Source: Gamarada debralockiae (taxonomy: Eukaryota; Ascomycota; Leotiomycetes; Helotiales; Hyphodiscaceae). From it: DNA of 64,000 bases. The stretch spans positions 62,001-126,000 of the forward strand of contig NXFV01001959.1 in assembly GCA_002803225.1 (NCBI GenBank), read 5' to 3'. Positions within the stretch are counted from its first letter, which is position 1. Each line of letters opens with the position of its first letter. Positions 36,071 through 45,994 of this stretch are shown in pieces. The notes beneath the pieces are model-generated. The model was given only the letters and a program-made list of their open reading frames with translations. It searched no databases and was not told the DNA's origin. Position numbers and translations under genes: made by a program.

Positions 36071-36279
36071 TTCCAGTTCACATTGCGAATTTTGAGACGT
36101 GCAACAAAACTTCTCTCTCATAGGTGGGTGAAACCATTCTACCGATAATGCTTCTATCCCATTGGACCTATTGGATTTTTTGGGATGTGTGGAGGTAGAA
36201 GATCGACAAAGGACCTGCCTGTTTCAGAAACCTGCATTCTTCCAGTTCAGATCACAATTCCTGAGACGTGCAACAAAAG
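36071..36279 (+). repeat. Diverged direct repeat pair, offset 169 nt
   Basis: TTCCAGTTCA followed by an A/T-rich spacer and GAGACGTGCAACAAAA occurs at 36071-36109 and again at 36240-36278. Both copies end with the window-wide GAYSTGCAACAAAA motif. Confidence 0.65.
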
Positions 36280-36770
36280 TTTTGCTCCGTCTGAGATGCC
36301 CCTCTCTTATTGGCCGCTCTTGAGGTCAGTGGGAGAATGGTCCACGTGAATATCGATTTTACAACCGTTTCAGTCCGAAAAGTTTTCCGGCCCCAGTCAG
36401 TTTTTGAGCCTTGATCTGACCTCTTTTTGGCCCATGGCTGTCACATCTTGTCATTTCCATCCATACTCTGTACAATTTCATGTGTTCTTTTCTGAATGTT
36501 TTCAGCGACGTCAGCCCGTCACGAGCGTGTCACGTGCTTCCTTTCAGATGGTACTCTTTCGTCGCTTTCGGAGAGCTTCTCAATCCGTGGAGCTCTCAGA
36601 TACAAGATAGTCGAGGAGTCAAAGTCATCTGGAAGGTTTCTTTTGTCTGGCAAATGCCATTCACATTCGAGTTTCGATGATGCATGCCATTCATCCCAGC
36701 TTTTGTCATTGTCCAGGTCAAGTCTCGTTGACGCTTGCAGCTCATCAGTCATTGCAGCATGGAACATCTC

Positions 36771-37072
36771 CCTGACTGTATCACATGTTTATCTTCCATC
36801 TTCTCCTCCCCAATTGGAGATATTGAAGGATAGAATAATTTGTCCATTCGTAGGATTGCCAACGTCTCTGACAAGTGGTACCTACTCCAGGCTTGTGTTA
36901 TAGTCGCCTCCTCGGGATATTCTCAGAACATGACTCTCCAAATGTATCATCTGTTTGCCTTCCGTTTACTCCTCACCATTCGGAAATATCAAATGCTGAG
37001 ACAGCATGGTTATCCATAGGATGGCTCTTATCTCTGATCCTGCTCCTGGCTTGTCCTGTAGTTAGCCTCTCG
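36771..37072 (+). repeat. Diverged tandem duplication, period about 160 nt
   Basis: Segments 36771-36912 and about 36936-37072 align along their length (shared TGTATCA, TTGCCTTCC-like, CTCCTCCCC/CTCCTCACC, ATAGGATGG-like and GGCTTGT blocks) with many substitutions and small gaps. Confidence 0.55.
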
Positions 37073-37220
37073 AAGAGTTATCGAGAACTGGGAAATCAGT
37101 TGATAGATCAACAATGAGATAAAAGAACCCGTTTCGGAGAATTCTTTCGGAGTTTTTTATCTCACCTGCAGGTACCTCACCGACAACGAATTTGTGCAAG
37201 AACTGCAATCAGCCAACACA

Positions 37221-37852
37221 ATGGCCAACAATCCCAACGCAGTCAATGCCCCTCCTGCTGCCGCTGCACCTTACCAGCTTGCTGGCTACCCCAATTTGGT
37301 CAAGAAAGCCCACAACCAAGTCACCAACCATCAAATTTTCACCATTGCGGAACTCACTTCCTTCTCTATGCACGCGCCTCCGCAGCCTAGGCCACCCAAG
37401 TCTCCAGCTCAACGTGACGCCTACAACGACACTGAACATATGCAACTCCTGCGCGGACTGCAACCACAACGTCAGGTGGTCATGCGCGGGCCACAGGTGC
37501 TGCAACTGCCACCGACCTCCAGCCGGAACGCCCAGCTAACTGGGAGGCTATAATGGGAAACATTACCGGCGTCGCCCCGGCTGCCGGACCCTGCACCTAC
37601 TGCTCCACTAGCACCCGCGGGAAGTTCGCTCAATATATCATCATGCCCATGGCAGGAGGCTTCGACTACGCCCGTTGCTCCAATTGTCATTATAGGAGGA
37701 GCGGTGGGGATGAATGCGAACTCACCAGTAAGCCAAATCATATACGGTACCCGAGTCATGGAATTAACGCTAAATTTGAATGGAAGCGCGGGAAAAGCGC
37801 CATCAGGACCACTTGGGTGCCCGCCCATAGATGGATGGAGAGGGTAACATGA
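37221..37852 (+). pseudogene. Frameshifted Cys-rich protein (DUF3716-like C-terminus)
   Basis: The ATG at 37221 opens a coding-like frame (MANNPNAVNAPPAAAAPYQL) to about 37432. From there a different frame takes over, with strong C/G third-position bias and dense Cys (CNSCADCNHNVRWSCAGH, CCNCH) to about 37518. From about 37525 the third frame carries NWEAIMGNITGVAPAAGPCTYC and RCSNCHYRRSGGDECEL, the pattern of the fungal DUF3716 Cys-rich domain, to the stop at 37852. Each switch is +1. An intron at 37414-37475 could join the first and third frames but would discard the Cys-rich block, so two indels fit better. Function of the family is unknown. Confidence 0.55.
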
Positions 37853-38492
37853 TCTACGAGAGTGGGTGATGGTCTGTTGGCTGGGATGGAGCTGGGAAGT
37901 GTTTGATCCTTGATCGCCTTCTGGAATGTTATTAGACCAATGGATTTCTGTTTTCACGTTGTGGCAACTGTTCGTTTCCATCTCAATCTCCCTCCCAAAG
38001 ACACGACATGTGTGCCAACGTGAAAAGTTTGCAGCCATGTGCAATGATGTGATGAACATGAAGCCTATGTCTTTTTTGTGGTAGTGTGATTCTGCCCTGA
38101 ACTGTGAGCTGATGTAGACATCAAGTGATGTATTAGCTCAGCAGTGAACACTGTAAACTTTATCAAGAAGCAAAACTATCATCCTCTCGCCCTTATCTAA
38201 CATTTAATTCTTCATAGAAATTGGAACAACTCTTTACTCCTAGCTTGCTCTCGGGAGCTTTCTCGTCATACAAAGTAGCGGTTGGGAGAAGACCAATTTG
38301 AATCACGTGAATCCCTCCCGAGTGAGATCTTCCACGTACACATAATGATGTTGAGATTTCTTCTGCTTAGATGACCTCTTGAGTCTTGTAAGGTCAAGGA
38401 TTCTAGGATAACCAGAGAACTAGATATGAATTACAAGCCGAGTCCCCCGGGAAATATTCATTCGTAAATCTGGACAAAGCTGTTCCTTCGCT
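37853..38492. other. Intergenic
   Basis: Nothing supported. Confidence 0.4.
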
Positions 38493-39520
38493 TAACCCCT
38501 GAATTTTGGAAAGGGGTTTGAGTTGTCCAGTCGATTCAGATGAACAGGGAGTTCGATATCGGAATCTCGACATGAGCATTTTCCATTTCCATCTTTGGAC
38601 CTGAGCTGTTGCTGCTATAGCCTGAGCTGTGGGTGAGCCAGACCTGAGTCAGGCTGAGCAAGTGAGCCAAGGAGGTGAGCCCATAGTGAACAAGGGACGA
38701 ACCGTTTGAGCTCCTCGGCTACGACTACCGCTAGCTAAAATCGGGAAAAGTAAGTCAAGGGTTCTTTCGAGGCTACAGTAGCGCGACGGGCCATGCCGCG
38801 ACCCCTTTGATGATCGCCTTTCCAGCTTCTGGGGATTCTCTTCAACAGTCCCACCAACCTACAATTACAAACTACTAGGAAGTACACGAATGTTGACTTC
38901 GAGTTGTTCCTGCCGTCTACCTATCATGGCTGACCCACTGAGCAGACCAAAACTCAACTTACGGATCTCAACCCCAACCCAATAGGTACTGGCGTGGATA
39001 AGGCTCTACCCCCCACACCCTCAGTAGTCTACGATACTTATCTGGATTCTTTGTTCTTACAGGATTCCCATGGCTCAGCACAGCTTTGTGTCCGGAAATC
39101 GCAGCTACCTGGTGCTGGCTTGGGTCTTGTACCTATGAGTCGAGTCGAAGTAGCTTGAGAAGGATTGGTTGAGAATTCGTCAAGGGATTAGGATTGGGAC
39201 CTAGGAAGCCGGATATCAGGAGCTATGCAAACTGTCAGCCGATTGAATATAAACCTTCTTGGTATTCGCACCTTTGCGAAAGCAGTGGTGCGAGCCTCCA
39301 ATGCGAGTTTCTCGCTGGTTAGCCTTGCGCTCTTCTGCTCTAAATCATAAATATATTCTATCACTTTCTCCAGGACCGTTACCTATGTTATATTAGTACA
39401 CGATCAAATACATGCCAGTTCATCTCATACCTTGCTTGGCACAGGAATTGAGCTCTGTATTGTCTTGTTCGCCTCCAGACGTATATCACCTTGAGTGTAC
39501 GTGGTTACCGCGCTAAGACT
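38493..39520 (+). repeat. Dispersed repeat, copy A (less mutated, longer)
   Basis: Matches copy B (42835-43369) over its left about 106 nt (from TAACCCCTGAATTTTGG) and its right about 420 nt (GCTACCTGG... to CGCTAAGACT). Between these, about 490 nt (38600-39097) is absent from copy B; it begins with a GTGAGCC/CTGAGCTG-rich stretch. No open frame or terminal repeat allows a class call. Confidence 0.85.
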
Positions 39521-39732
39521 TGTACAGTACATGCTCCACTTTCCGTGACAGCTGAGACGGCCCAACTAACACAAATAAAGAAAGCAGATTTCTTGAGCAG
39601 TGACAGGACGTACGGATTATAACATTCCTCTTACTAGCTAGAGCGAGCTAAGCTACGGTGTGGAGTATGTAATGTACAATTATTAGGGGGGATAGTACTA
39701 TAATAGCAAAACCACTAGCTACACAAACCCTA

Positions 39733-40791
39733 TTAAACTAACCCGTAAGTAACTAAACTATCCACTGTATCTAACACACTTGACTCCGGATTCCGAGACT
39801 GCCACCCAAAGGTCTCACGCGCCTTCTGATTGCTAGCCAGATGTTCCTTCCCTAAATCTGGGAGGATCTGACGGATCGGTTTATCAAAGATTGCAAGAGC
39901 ATGTACGACGAAATTCGGGATTTGGATCGATGGGACTTTCTTCGCATGCTGGGGTCTCTTGGCCTTAATGATCTTGCCTGTTTGGACCATAGAGATAGCC
40001 GCGTTGCTATTGGTGGCTATAAAGCGCTGGTTAGCAGCTTTAGGCTCCGTCATAGCGAGAAAATGTAGGGATGCAACATCACGAACGTCGACAAAGGAGA
40101 AGTTCAGGTTTGGACATCCAGGCATGCTGCCGTCCACGAGCTTCTTGATGACTAGTAGAGACGGCGAGATATCCTTCCCGAGGGCGGGGCCGATAACTAC
40201 CAAGGGGATTATAGACACGAGCTCCATCTTGCTGCTGTTCGTATCGGAATTTATAAATGCCCACGCGGCTCTCTCAGTAATTGTTTTAGATTTCAGATAT
40301 GCCGTAATTTTCACGCTGCTATTATCCAAGACTGTCCAATCTTCCTCCGTGAAAGGTGTCTTGCGTGGTGCATGTCCGTATCCGACAGCTCCGAAGCTGC
40401 TAGTAAGCACAACTCGCTTGACGCCGGCAGTGGCTGCCGCTTTCAAAACGCGTAAAGTCCCTTCGCGGGCCGGGATGATAATGTCGTCTTCGTGCTTGGG
40501 TGCCTCGGACGGGAAAGGGGACGCTACGTGGTGTACATATGTACAGCCTTGCACAGCTTCTGTCCAGCCATCGTCATTGTCCAGAGACGCTGCTACAAAG
40601 GAGAGACGTTCGAGGTCGCTATCTGTGGCGCCGCCGTTCTTAAGGGCGCTTCGGGCACTGGCTTCACGGGAGAGGCTGCGTACAGTTGTTCGCACAGTGT
40701 AGCCCGCAGAGAGTAAGGCGAGGATTACATAGGAGCCAATGAAACCTGAACCGCCGGTTACGAGGACTGTTGTTGAGGAGGTCGTCGACAT
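39733..40791 (-). CDS. Extended SDR, dihydroflavonol-4-reductase-like
   Basis: Single exon, 352 residues, true ATG at 40791. The NAD(P)-binding start is VLVTGGSGFIGSYV (glycines 13, 14, 16, 19). SSFGAVG follows the central strand, and the catalytic Tyr/Lys pair is Y165 and K169 (AYLKSK). This is the pattern of the DFR/GRE2 branch of extended SDRs, which reduce aldehydes or ketones with NADPH. The C-terminal half fits a substrate domain. Length is normal for the family. It is intact although it sits between two copies of a dispersed repeat and next to an element remnant. The substrate is unknown. Confidence 0.9.
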   Translation of the reverse strand: MSTTSSTTVLVTGGSGFIGSYVILALLSAGYTVRTTVRSLSREASARSALKNGGATDSDLERLSFVAASLDNDDGWTEAVQGCTYVHHVASPFPSEAPKHEDDIIIPAREGTLRVLKAAATAGVKRVVLTSSFGAVGYGHAPRKTPFTEEDWTVLDNSSVKITAYLKSKTITERAAWAFINSDTNSSKMELVSIIPLVVIGPALGKDISPSLLVIKKLVDGSMPGCPNLNFSFVDVRDVASLHFLAMTEPKAANQRFIATNSNAAISMVQTGKIIKAKRPQHAKKVPSIQIPNFVVHALAIFDKPIRQILPDLGKEHLASNQKARETFGWQSRNPESSVLDTVDSLVTYGLV

Positions 40792-42549
40792 GATGAAGAT
40801 AGATTATGAGGAAAGGACTTGGAACATTAAGTCTATAGAAGAGCAAGAGAGGATTAATATGCTCCCTTGATATACAAAGAGGTATAGTACCAAAGCTCTT
40901 AACGGAGGAATATTGGTCCATGTTCTCTATTTCCGCGTAGTGTCTTTATTGTCACCGCCTTCCTAATATAGTGACTTTAATAAAAAGTGCAGTGCCAAAA
41001 ACTTTAGTCACGTGCTCTACAACGTCACGCCTAAGCGAATACGACACGTCAGGTCGGGAACTAGGTTATGCCGAGCAGGTTAATGCCGAACCCGTTCTCG
41101 GTAGTGGCAATGGGCGAAAAACGATAACGAGAGCGAGGTCCGTCGGAAAAAATATCTTTGCGCTGAGCTTATTAAAATAGGCAAAGTATGCGTAGGATTA
41201 GTTCATATGAGTGGAGCGAAGCCGGTTTTGAAGCTTACTGTATACAACTAGCTCAGTTTTTAATACAAGATAACATAACCCGTCCGTCCCTGCGTGCCGA
41301 AACAACTTTCATGGTTGGGGGTCTTAAATTTCTACCTCGCAAATCTATAAGGTTATTATCAGTTTGCTATTGTTCTTCAGCTATTTCTCCACAAGGATTC
41401 GGTTTGCAATGAGAAAATACTATAGTTGTGGTTATGCTGTCGATCGTCCTGTCGACAGCGTTAAAAGCCACTTTAGCTGTTTCCCCCTGCTCTATCATGG
41501 CTACTAGCCTGTCTGAGTTTCGGGGCCACGGTACAAAGGTTCTATCAAGAAATAATTTAGCTCTAAGCTTTGAAGACACAAAGCACAAGGAAACCTGTAT
41601 CCCTTGGACCAGCAGGAACTACCACAACGCTAGCCTATCTTAGTAAGGTCAGTGCGCTAAGCATAGGTGGTACGCCGTAACGAGGATCGGTTATAGCGTA
41701 TCGCTTCAGCGTATTTAGTGGACAGTGATCGCTAAAGGTCCCTAAATTTACAGTGGCCTCTACGCTAAACAAACCCCTGCTGACTTATCCGCTCATCTCA
41801 CGTGCAATTCCATTTTAGGTATAGCCACACTCTAATCTCCTGAAGTCATTGGCCAAAACGCTTACTAGCGTTGTGGTAGTTCCTGCCGGTCCAAGGGATA
41901 CTGTGTTTATCCGGGCAAGGGGGAGGTACACAAAAGGCCAAGCGAATTTATTACGCTTACATAATGTCATATTAAGAGTCACGCTAGTCGTACTATATCA
42001 TACAGTACCAAACTTATATAAAGTGTGGCGTTCTTCTAGAAATTTCCATGAGTAGTCACTGAATCGGCAATTATGGTCTTATCTGGCTCCTTGATATGTT
42101 ATCCACTTTTGTGATGATCCATGAGTTCTAACTTCGAGATGCGCTGTCAGATGAGCTGGTTGCTATGGCAACGGTTGTGTACACATATCTCGGGTTCTGG
42201 TAACCCTACTATTTTTCCTTCCTTAGAGACATCAGAGATATCAATACATACATGATTTTACCATACAATATCGTCCGATTCGACATGCGCCCTCAGTGAT
42301 ACATGGCTCGATCGCGCATGAGCCTCGAATGTCCATCCCGTCATGACCTTCTGCAGTGGCTGGCTGGCGCGCTCGTAGCGATCGTGAACAACGAGACCAT
42401 GCCGCGAGGCTGTCGTTCAGCTCGGCAGCACGAGAACTAACCTCGATCTAACATTTACTCCCAACTCAACAAATGCATGCATACTACTCTACTACAACTA
42501 TTCCCCAGCAGTCTGTCGATCAGACATTTTCTCAGATCCCGCCTGAATA
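40792..42549. other. Gene-poor stretch with element remnant and HET promoter
   Basis: No supported gene. Small open frames around 41188-41643 lie in AT-rich sequence next to the inverted repeat and may be transposon remains. The right end is the upstream region of the HET fragment. Confidence 0.4.
41597..41901. repeat. 37-bp inverted repeat (36/37 identical)
   Basis: Arm 1 is 41597-41633 and arm 2 is 41865-41901 in opposite orientation. Each reads CTAGCGTTGTGGTAGTTCCT and ends GGTCCAAGGGATAC, with one C/T difference. The spacer is 231 nt. It could be the termini of a small non-autonomous element or two opposed element fragments. Confidence 0.75.
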
Positions 42550-42834
42550 ATGCGCCTCCTAGAATACAACAACAATGGCGAGTTCAACTTGACGGAGTTC
42601 GTCCACGATATTCCCCCATATGCTATCCTCTCGCACACATGGGGACCCGAGGAGGTCACCTTCGGGGACATAACGGATGGGAATGGAACGAGGAAGACTG
42701 GGTTTGACAAGATCCGATTCTGCGGAGAACAAGCCAGACGCGATGGCTTGCAGTACTTTTGGGTAGACACATGCTGTATCAACAAATCGAGCAGTCCTGA
42801 GCTTGCAAAGGCCATAAACTCTATGTTTTGGTAG
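42550..42834 (+). pseudogene. HET-domain protein, truncated by a repeat
   Basis: The ATG at 42550 opens a canonical HET (heterokaryon incompatibility) start: IPPYAILSHTWGPEEVTF, then KIRFCGEQARRDGLQYFWVD and TCCINKSSSPELAKAINSMF. The frame stops after 94 residues, at the exact point where repeat copy B begins (42835). HET proteins normally continue with an Arg/Trp-Tyr stretch and several hundred more residues; I see no continuation after 43369. HET proteins trigger cell death when unlike strains fuse. Confidence 0.85.
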
Positions 42835-43369
42835 TAACCCCTGAATTTTGGATAAGGGTTTGAGTTGTCGAGTATATTCGATTTAGATAAACAGGGAGTT
42901 CGATATCGGAATCTCGATATGAGCATTTCTCCATTTCCGTCTTTAAATTATAGCTACCTAGTACTAGTTTAAGCCTTATATCTATAAGTCTAGTCAAAGT
43001 AGCTTAAAAAGGATTAGTTGAGAATTTATTAAGGGATTAAGATTAGGACTTAGGAAGCCAGATATCAGGAGCTATATAAACTATTAGCCAATTGAATATA
43101 AACCTTCTTGGTATTTGTACCTTTGTGAAAGTATTAGTACAAGCCTCTAATATGAGTTTCTCGCTAGTTAACCTTACGCTCTTCTCCTCTAAATCATAAA
43201 TATATTTTATTACTTTCTCTAGGACTATTACTTGTGTTATATTAGTACGCGATTGAATATATGCCAGTTTTATCTTATACCTTGCTTGGCACAGGAGTTA
43301 AGCTCTGCTTGTCTTGTCCACCTCTAGACGTATCATCACTCGAGTGTGCGTGGTTACCACGCTAAGACT
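42835..43369 (+). repeat. Dispersed repeat, copy B (RIP-like mutated, internally shorter)
   Basis: Aligns to copy A (38493-39520). In the right 420 nt nearly every difference is G or C in A against A or T in B, on both strands, with only a few others. This one-directional transition pattern is the mark of repeat-induced point mutation. B lacks about 490 internal nt. Confidence 0.85.
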
Positions 43370-43799
43370 CAGAGCGCAATATAGCAATTTCCTCATTTAG
43401 AATTGTTCGGTCTCCCAGAAAGCCTCTTCCTGAACCTTCGCAAGCTGCAATTCTTTTAGCGAAAGCCTCCAACGTGGAAACTGGTATTGGTAGAATTCTA
43501 CAGGTAGAAGGATTAGATACCAGACAGTAGGTTTAAATATCCTCAGGAGCAGGCCTCAAAGTTGTATTCAGCAGTCTGTGCGCTGGACCACACGGTCAAT
43601 TCGGAAATGCAGCTGATAGCAACATTTGCATGAGATTATAGGCAATAATACGCCAATAGCAATGCGAAATACGTTTATAATGGTCACAATACGAAGCGCG
43701 TTGCCAATTGGATGTTGGCTAGCAAGTTGTCGAAGTTATTAGTAATACCCTGGTATTATTGAATAGAATTAACGTCATGGAAAAGTTTGGCACCAGTAA
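43370..43799. other. Intergenic
   Basis: AT-rich. No HET continuation and no other gene seen. Confidence 0.45.
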
Positions 43800-44872
43800 T
43801 TACCATAATCCAAGCAACGTCTTTTTCTTCCGTGGTAAAGATGTTCCAAAATAACGCTCCTCCTTGTATAATCGTAAAACATGCTGGCCAGCCTTTGTAG
43901 CACGCAATTCTTGCTGCAAGGCTTTGGCCTGAGAAGAAAAGGCGCCCGAAGGAAGAGGATACTGCTGATTGCCTTCTTGATGCGTAATACCGAGGACGGG
44001 GAATGACTAAGTCGACGTTAAGCATCAATGTACAGCCTAGAGATCGGTTGACAACTTACAAGAGCGGCAAACGTAATATCAGCTGCGCTTAAGCAGTTCC
44101 CAGCTAGATACTCCGACTTTTCAAGCACTAGATGGTCAAACTAGTATTACATTATCACGTTTTATTTGAAGGGTACATTTCCCCCCCTCCTTCCCCCTAG
44201 TCATTAGCAGAGACTGAACTCACATTCTGACGCGTGCTTGAATTCCCCACGACAAGTTTCCATTACCTTCTGATATTTCGAAGCCGTTATATCCATCACG
44301 GACATTACCATCCTCCCCAGGAGCGGCGAAAACCCAAACCAAATCAGCGATTGTAAAGGTCCGACTCCGTTTCTAAACCCCATGAGCGCAAACGGAAGCA
44401 TTGCATGCCATTTATTGACCACGAGCGGATCGAGGTAGAAAAGATCACGAGCAGCCATACCAAGGCCCAAATCATAACGTCTCTCCAGGGCATAAATTTC
44501 ATCTACCTTTGAGGGGCCGCAGGAGGTATATAGGTTCACATGATCAGGGCTCGAGAAATTCTCAGACAGGTAGACCAGGATATCATGTGAATCGTGAAAT
44601 GATTCTTGGAGTTTTGATCCAGAAGCATCGTAGACGGCGAGACACGGAGTAGAGAAGGGAGAGGACCAGGTATCACGTTTCTCGGGGGTGGATGTTCTGG
44701 TATCAACGATCCGTTTCATAGTAAAAAAATGGAGCCACGGTAAGAGGAGGTGCTGTGTATATGGGACTCTATAATAAGCAAGGGCCCATCTAGCCTTTTC
44801 GTTGTAATGAGAGACGGCCATGGCGAGAAGGAGGTAGGTGCGGGAGCCTTCTGTTGGCGGCATGCCGGCCAT
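43800..44872 (-). CDS. Glutathione S-transferase-like protein
   Basis: Three exons: 44872-44224, 44127-44060 and 44006-43800, introns of 96 and 53 nt; 307 residues. The nearer ACTAG acceptor for intron 1 puts a stop at once, so the CATCTAG acceptor is used. I chose the ATG at 44872; one at 44863 is also possible, and the longer open frame has no ATG. The N-terminal thioredoxin-like fold is seen in LLLAMAVSHYNEKARWALAY and HDSHDILVYLSENF. The C-terminal helical domain has LEKSEYLAGNCLSAADITFA, the usual GST-C signature, and RATKAGQHVLRLYKEER. GSTs conjugate glutathione or act in redox steps; the class is not clear from the sequence. Confidence 0.8.
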
Positions 44873-45472
44873 CGTCGCAGGGGCAATAATGATGTCAGTT
44901 GAGCTGTGTGGGGGCAAAATATAGTGGCATTTTTTTTTTAGAGTTAGTTTGATATCTAAGGAGCTGAAAGTAGGAAGAGGAAGAACTCACTTATGCTACA
45001 AAAAGAAGGGAAACAGGCTATACCTAATTAGGCAATTCCAACCAACAAATGAGTACCTAACAAACCAGAAATGACACTCTCGGTTTAACGATATCTTTCC
45101 GAAGAATTGCGATAGGGCAGTTGGATAATGAATATCGCGGACTCTTTGAAAACGTGCGAGGTGATGACTACATATATTGGCAGCCATATCAACGCGTGCA
45201 AATCGTAATAGCGAGTTCCTAGTACGTGTAACAGGGTCGCTGCTTTGGGGCCGAAATACGAAATACGAAATACGAAATGCGTCAGCTCGGGCATGTAGCC
45301 CCGATTCAGCCTGCGCGCCTGAGTCTCGGCTCCAGACGAATGTGTCTCTTTGGGAATCAACTTGGCTTAAAACACTTGCTGATTTGCTTCAAAGCGGGGT
45401 GATATATGGTCTGATAATGTAAGCCACACTCCCTTTAACCCCGCTCCTATCGGGGCATCTTTGATTGACAAA
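44873..45472. other. Intergenic with a short tandem repeat
   Basis: No gene. A heptamer CGAAATA is repeated four times at 45252-45279 (last copy CGAAATG). Confidence 0.6.
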
Positions 45473-45751
45473 ATGTCCAACCCTTTCAAGATGAAAGATT
45501 TTTCTATTGTTCAAACGACAGAAAACATATATGGTTGAGAAGAGTCTGACTTGGAGCCGGTGAAACGACCGAGGCTTTCACAAGTGGACTCCCTTCTCCC
45601 AAAGAACTGCAGAACGAGTGCACGTCGGCACACATCGTCGAGAGAGGACTCGGAACATCAGCCTATGAAGCTGCCGAGACTGTCACGAGTGAGCTGTGCG
45701 ATACCTAGAAACCCAGAAATTCCAGAAAGGCATTTTAGAGACGGCAGTTGA
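45473..45751 (+). pseudogene. Small nuclear-type relic with one in-frame TGA
   Basis: The ATG at 45473 opens 21 codons, then TGA (45536-45538), then 70 more codons in the same frame to 45751. The frame contains an imperfect internal repeat (EPVKRPRLSQVDS and QPMKLPRLSRVSC), basic and nuclear-signal-like. No family recognised. It may be the remains of a longer gene. Confidence 0.35.
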
Positions 45752-45994
45752 CACTAGTCCTTAGATACTATATTTTTATTACCTGCATCTAAGCTAGAGC
45801 TCATTGAGATATTTAGTATTTAATTCTAACATTTCGTCTTCCTGAGTTCCTGGCTTTGTGACACAATGATCGAACCCATTGAATCCTATTGAACGACTGA
45901 AGTTGATGTTTCTTCGATGTGAAAATAGCTCTGATTCGCTCAAATCGTTCGAACAACTCAAGTCTGTCTATTGCGAGCACATGTTGGGAAACCT

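Larger units (their letters stand above)
33832..37220. other. Intergenic, gene-poor, with diverged local duplications
   Basis: About 3.4 kb. No supported gene; open frames on both strands at 34917-35389 overlap each other and neither is convincing. The right half has two pairs of diverged direct repeats, listed separately. Confidence 0.4.

Noticed and set aside
39959..40702. 247-codon open frame on the + strand
   Set aside because: Antisense shadow of the well-supported SDR gene.
42835..43369. Copy B as an LTR
   Set aside because: No TG...CA ends, no second flanking copy in direct orientation at element distance with coding sequence between, and copy A differs by a 490-nt internal segment.
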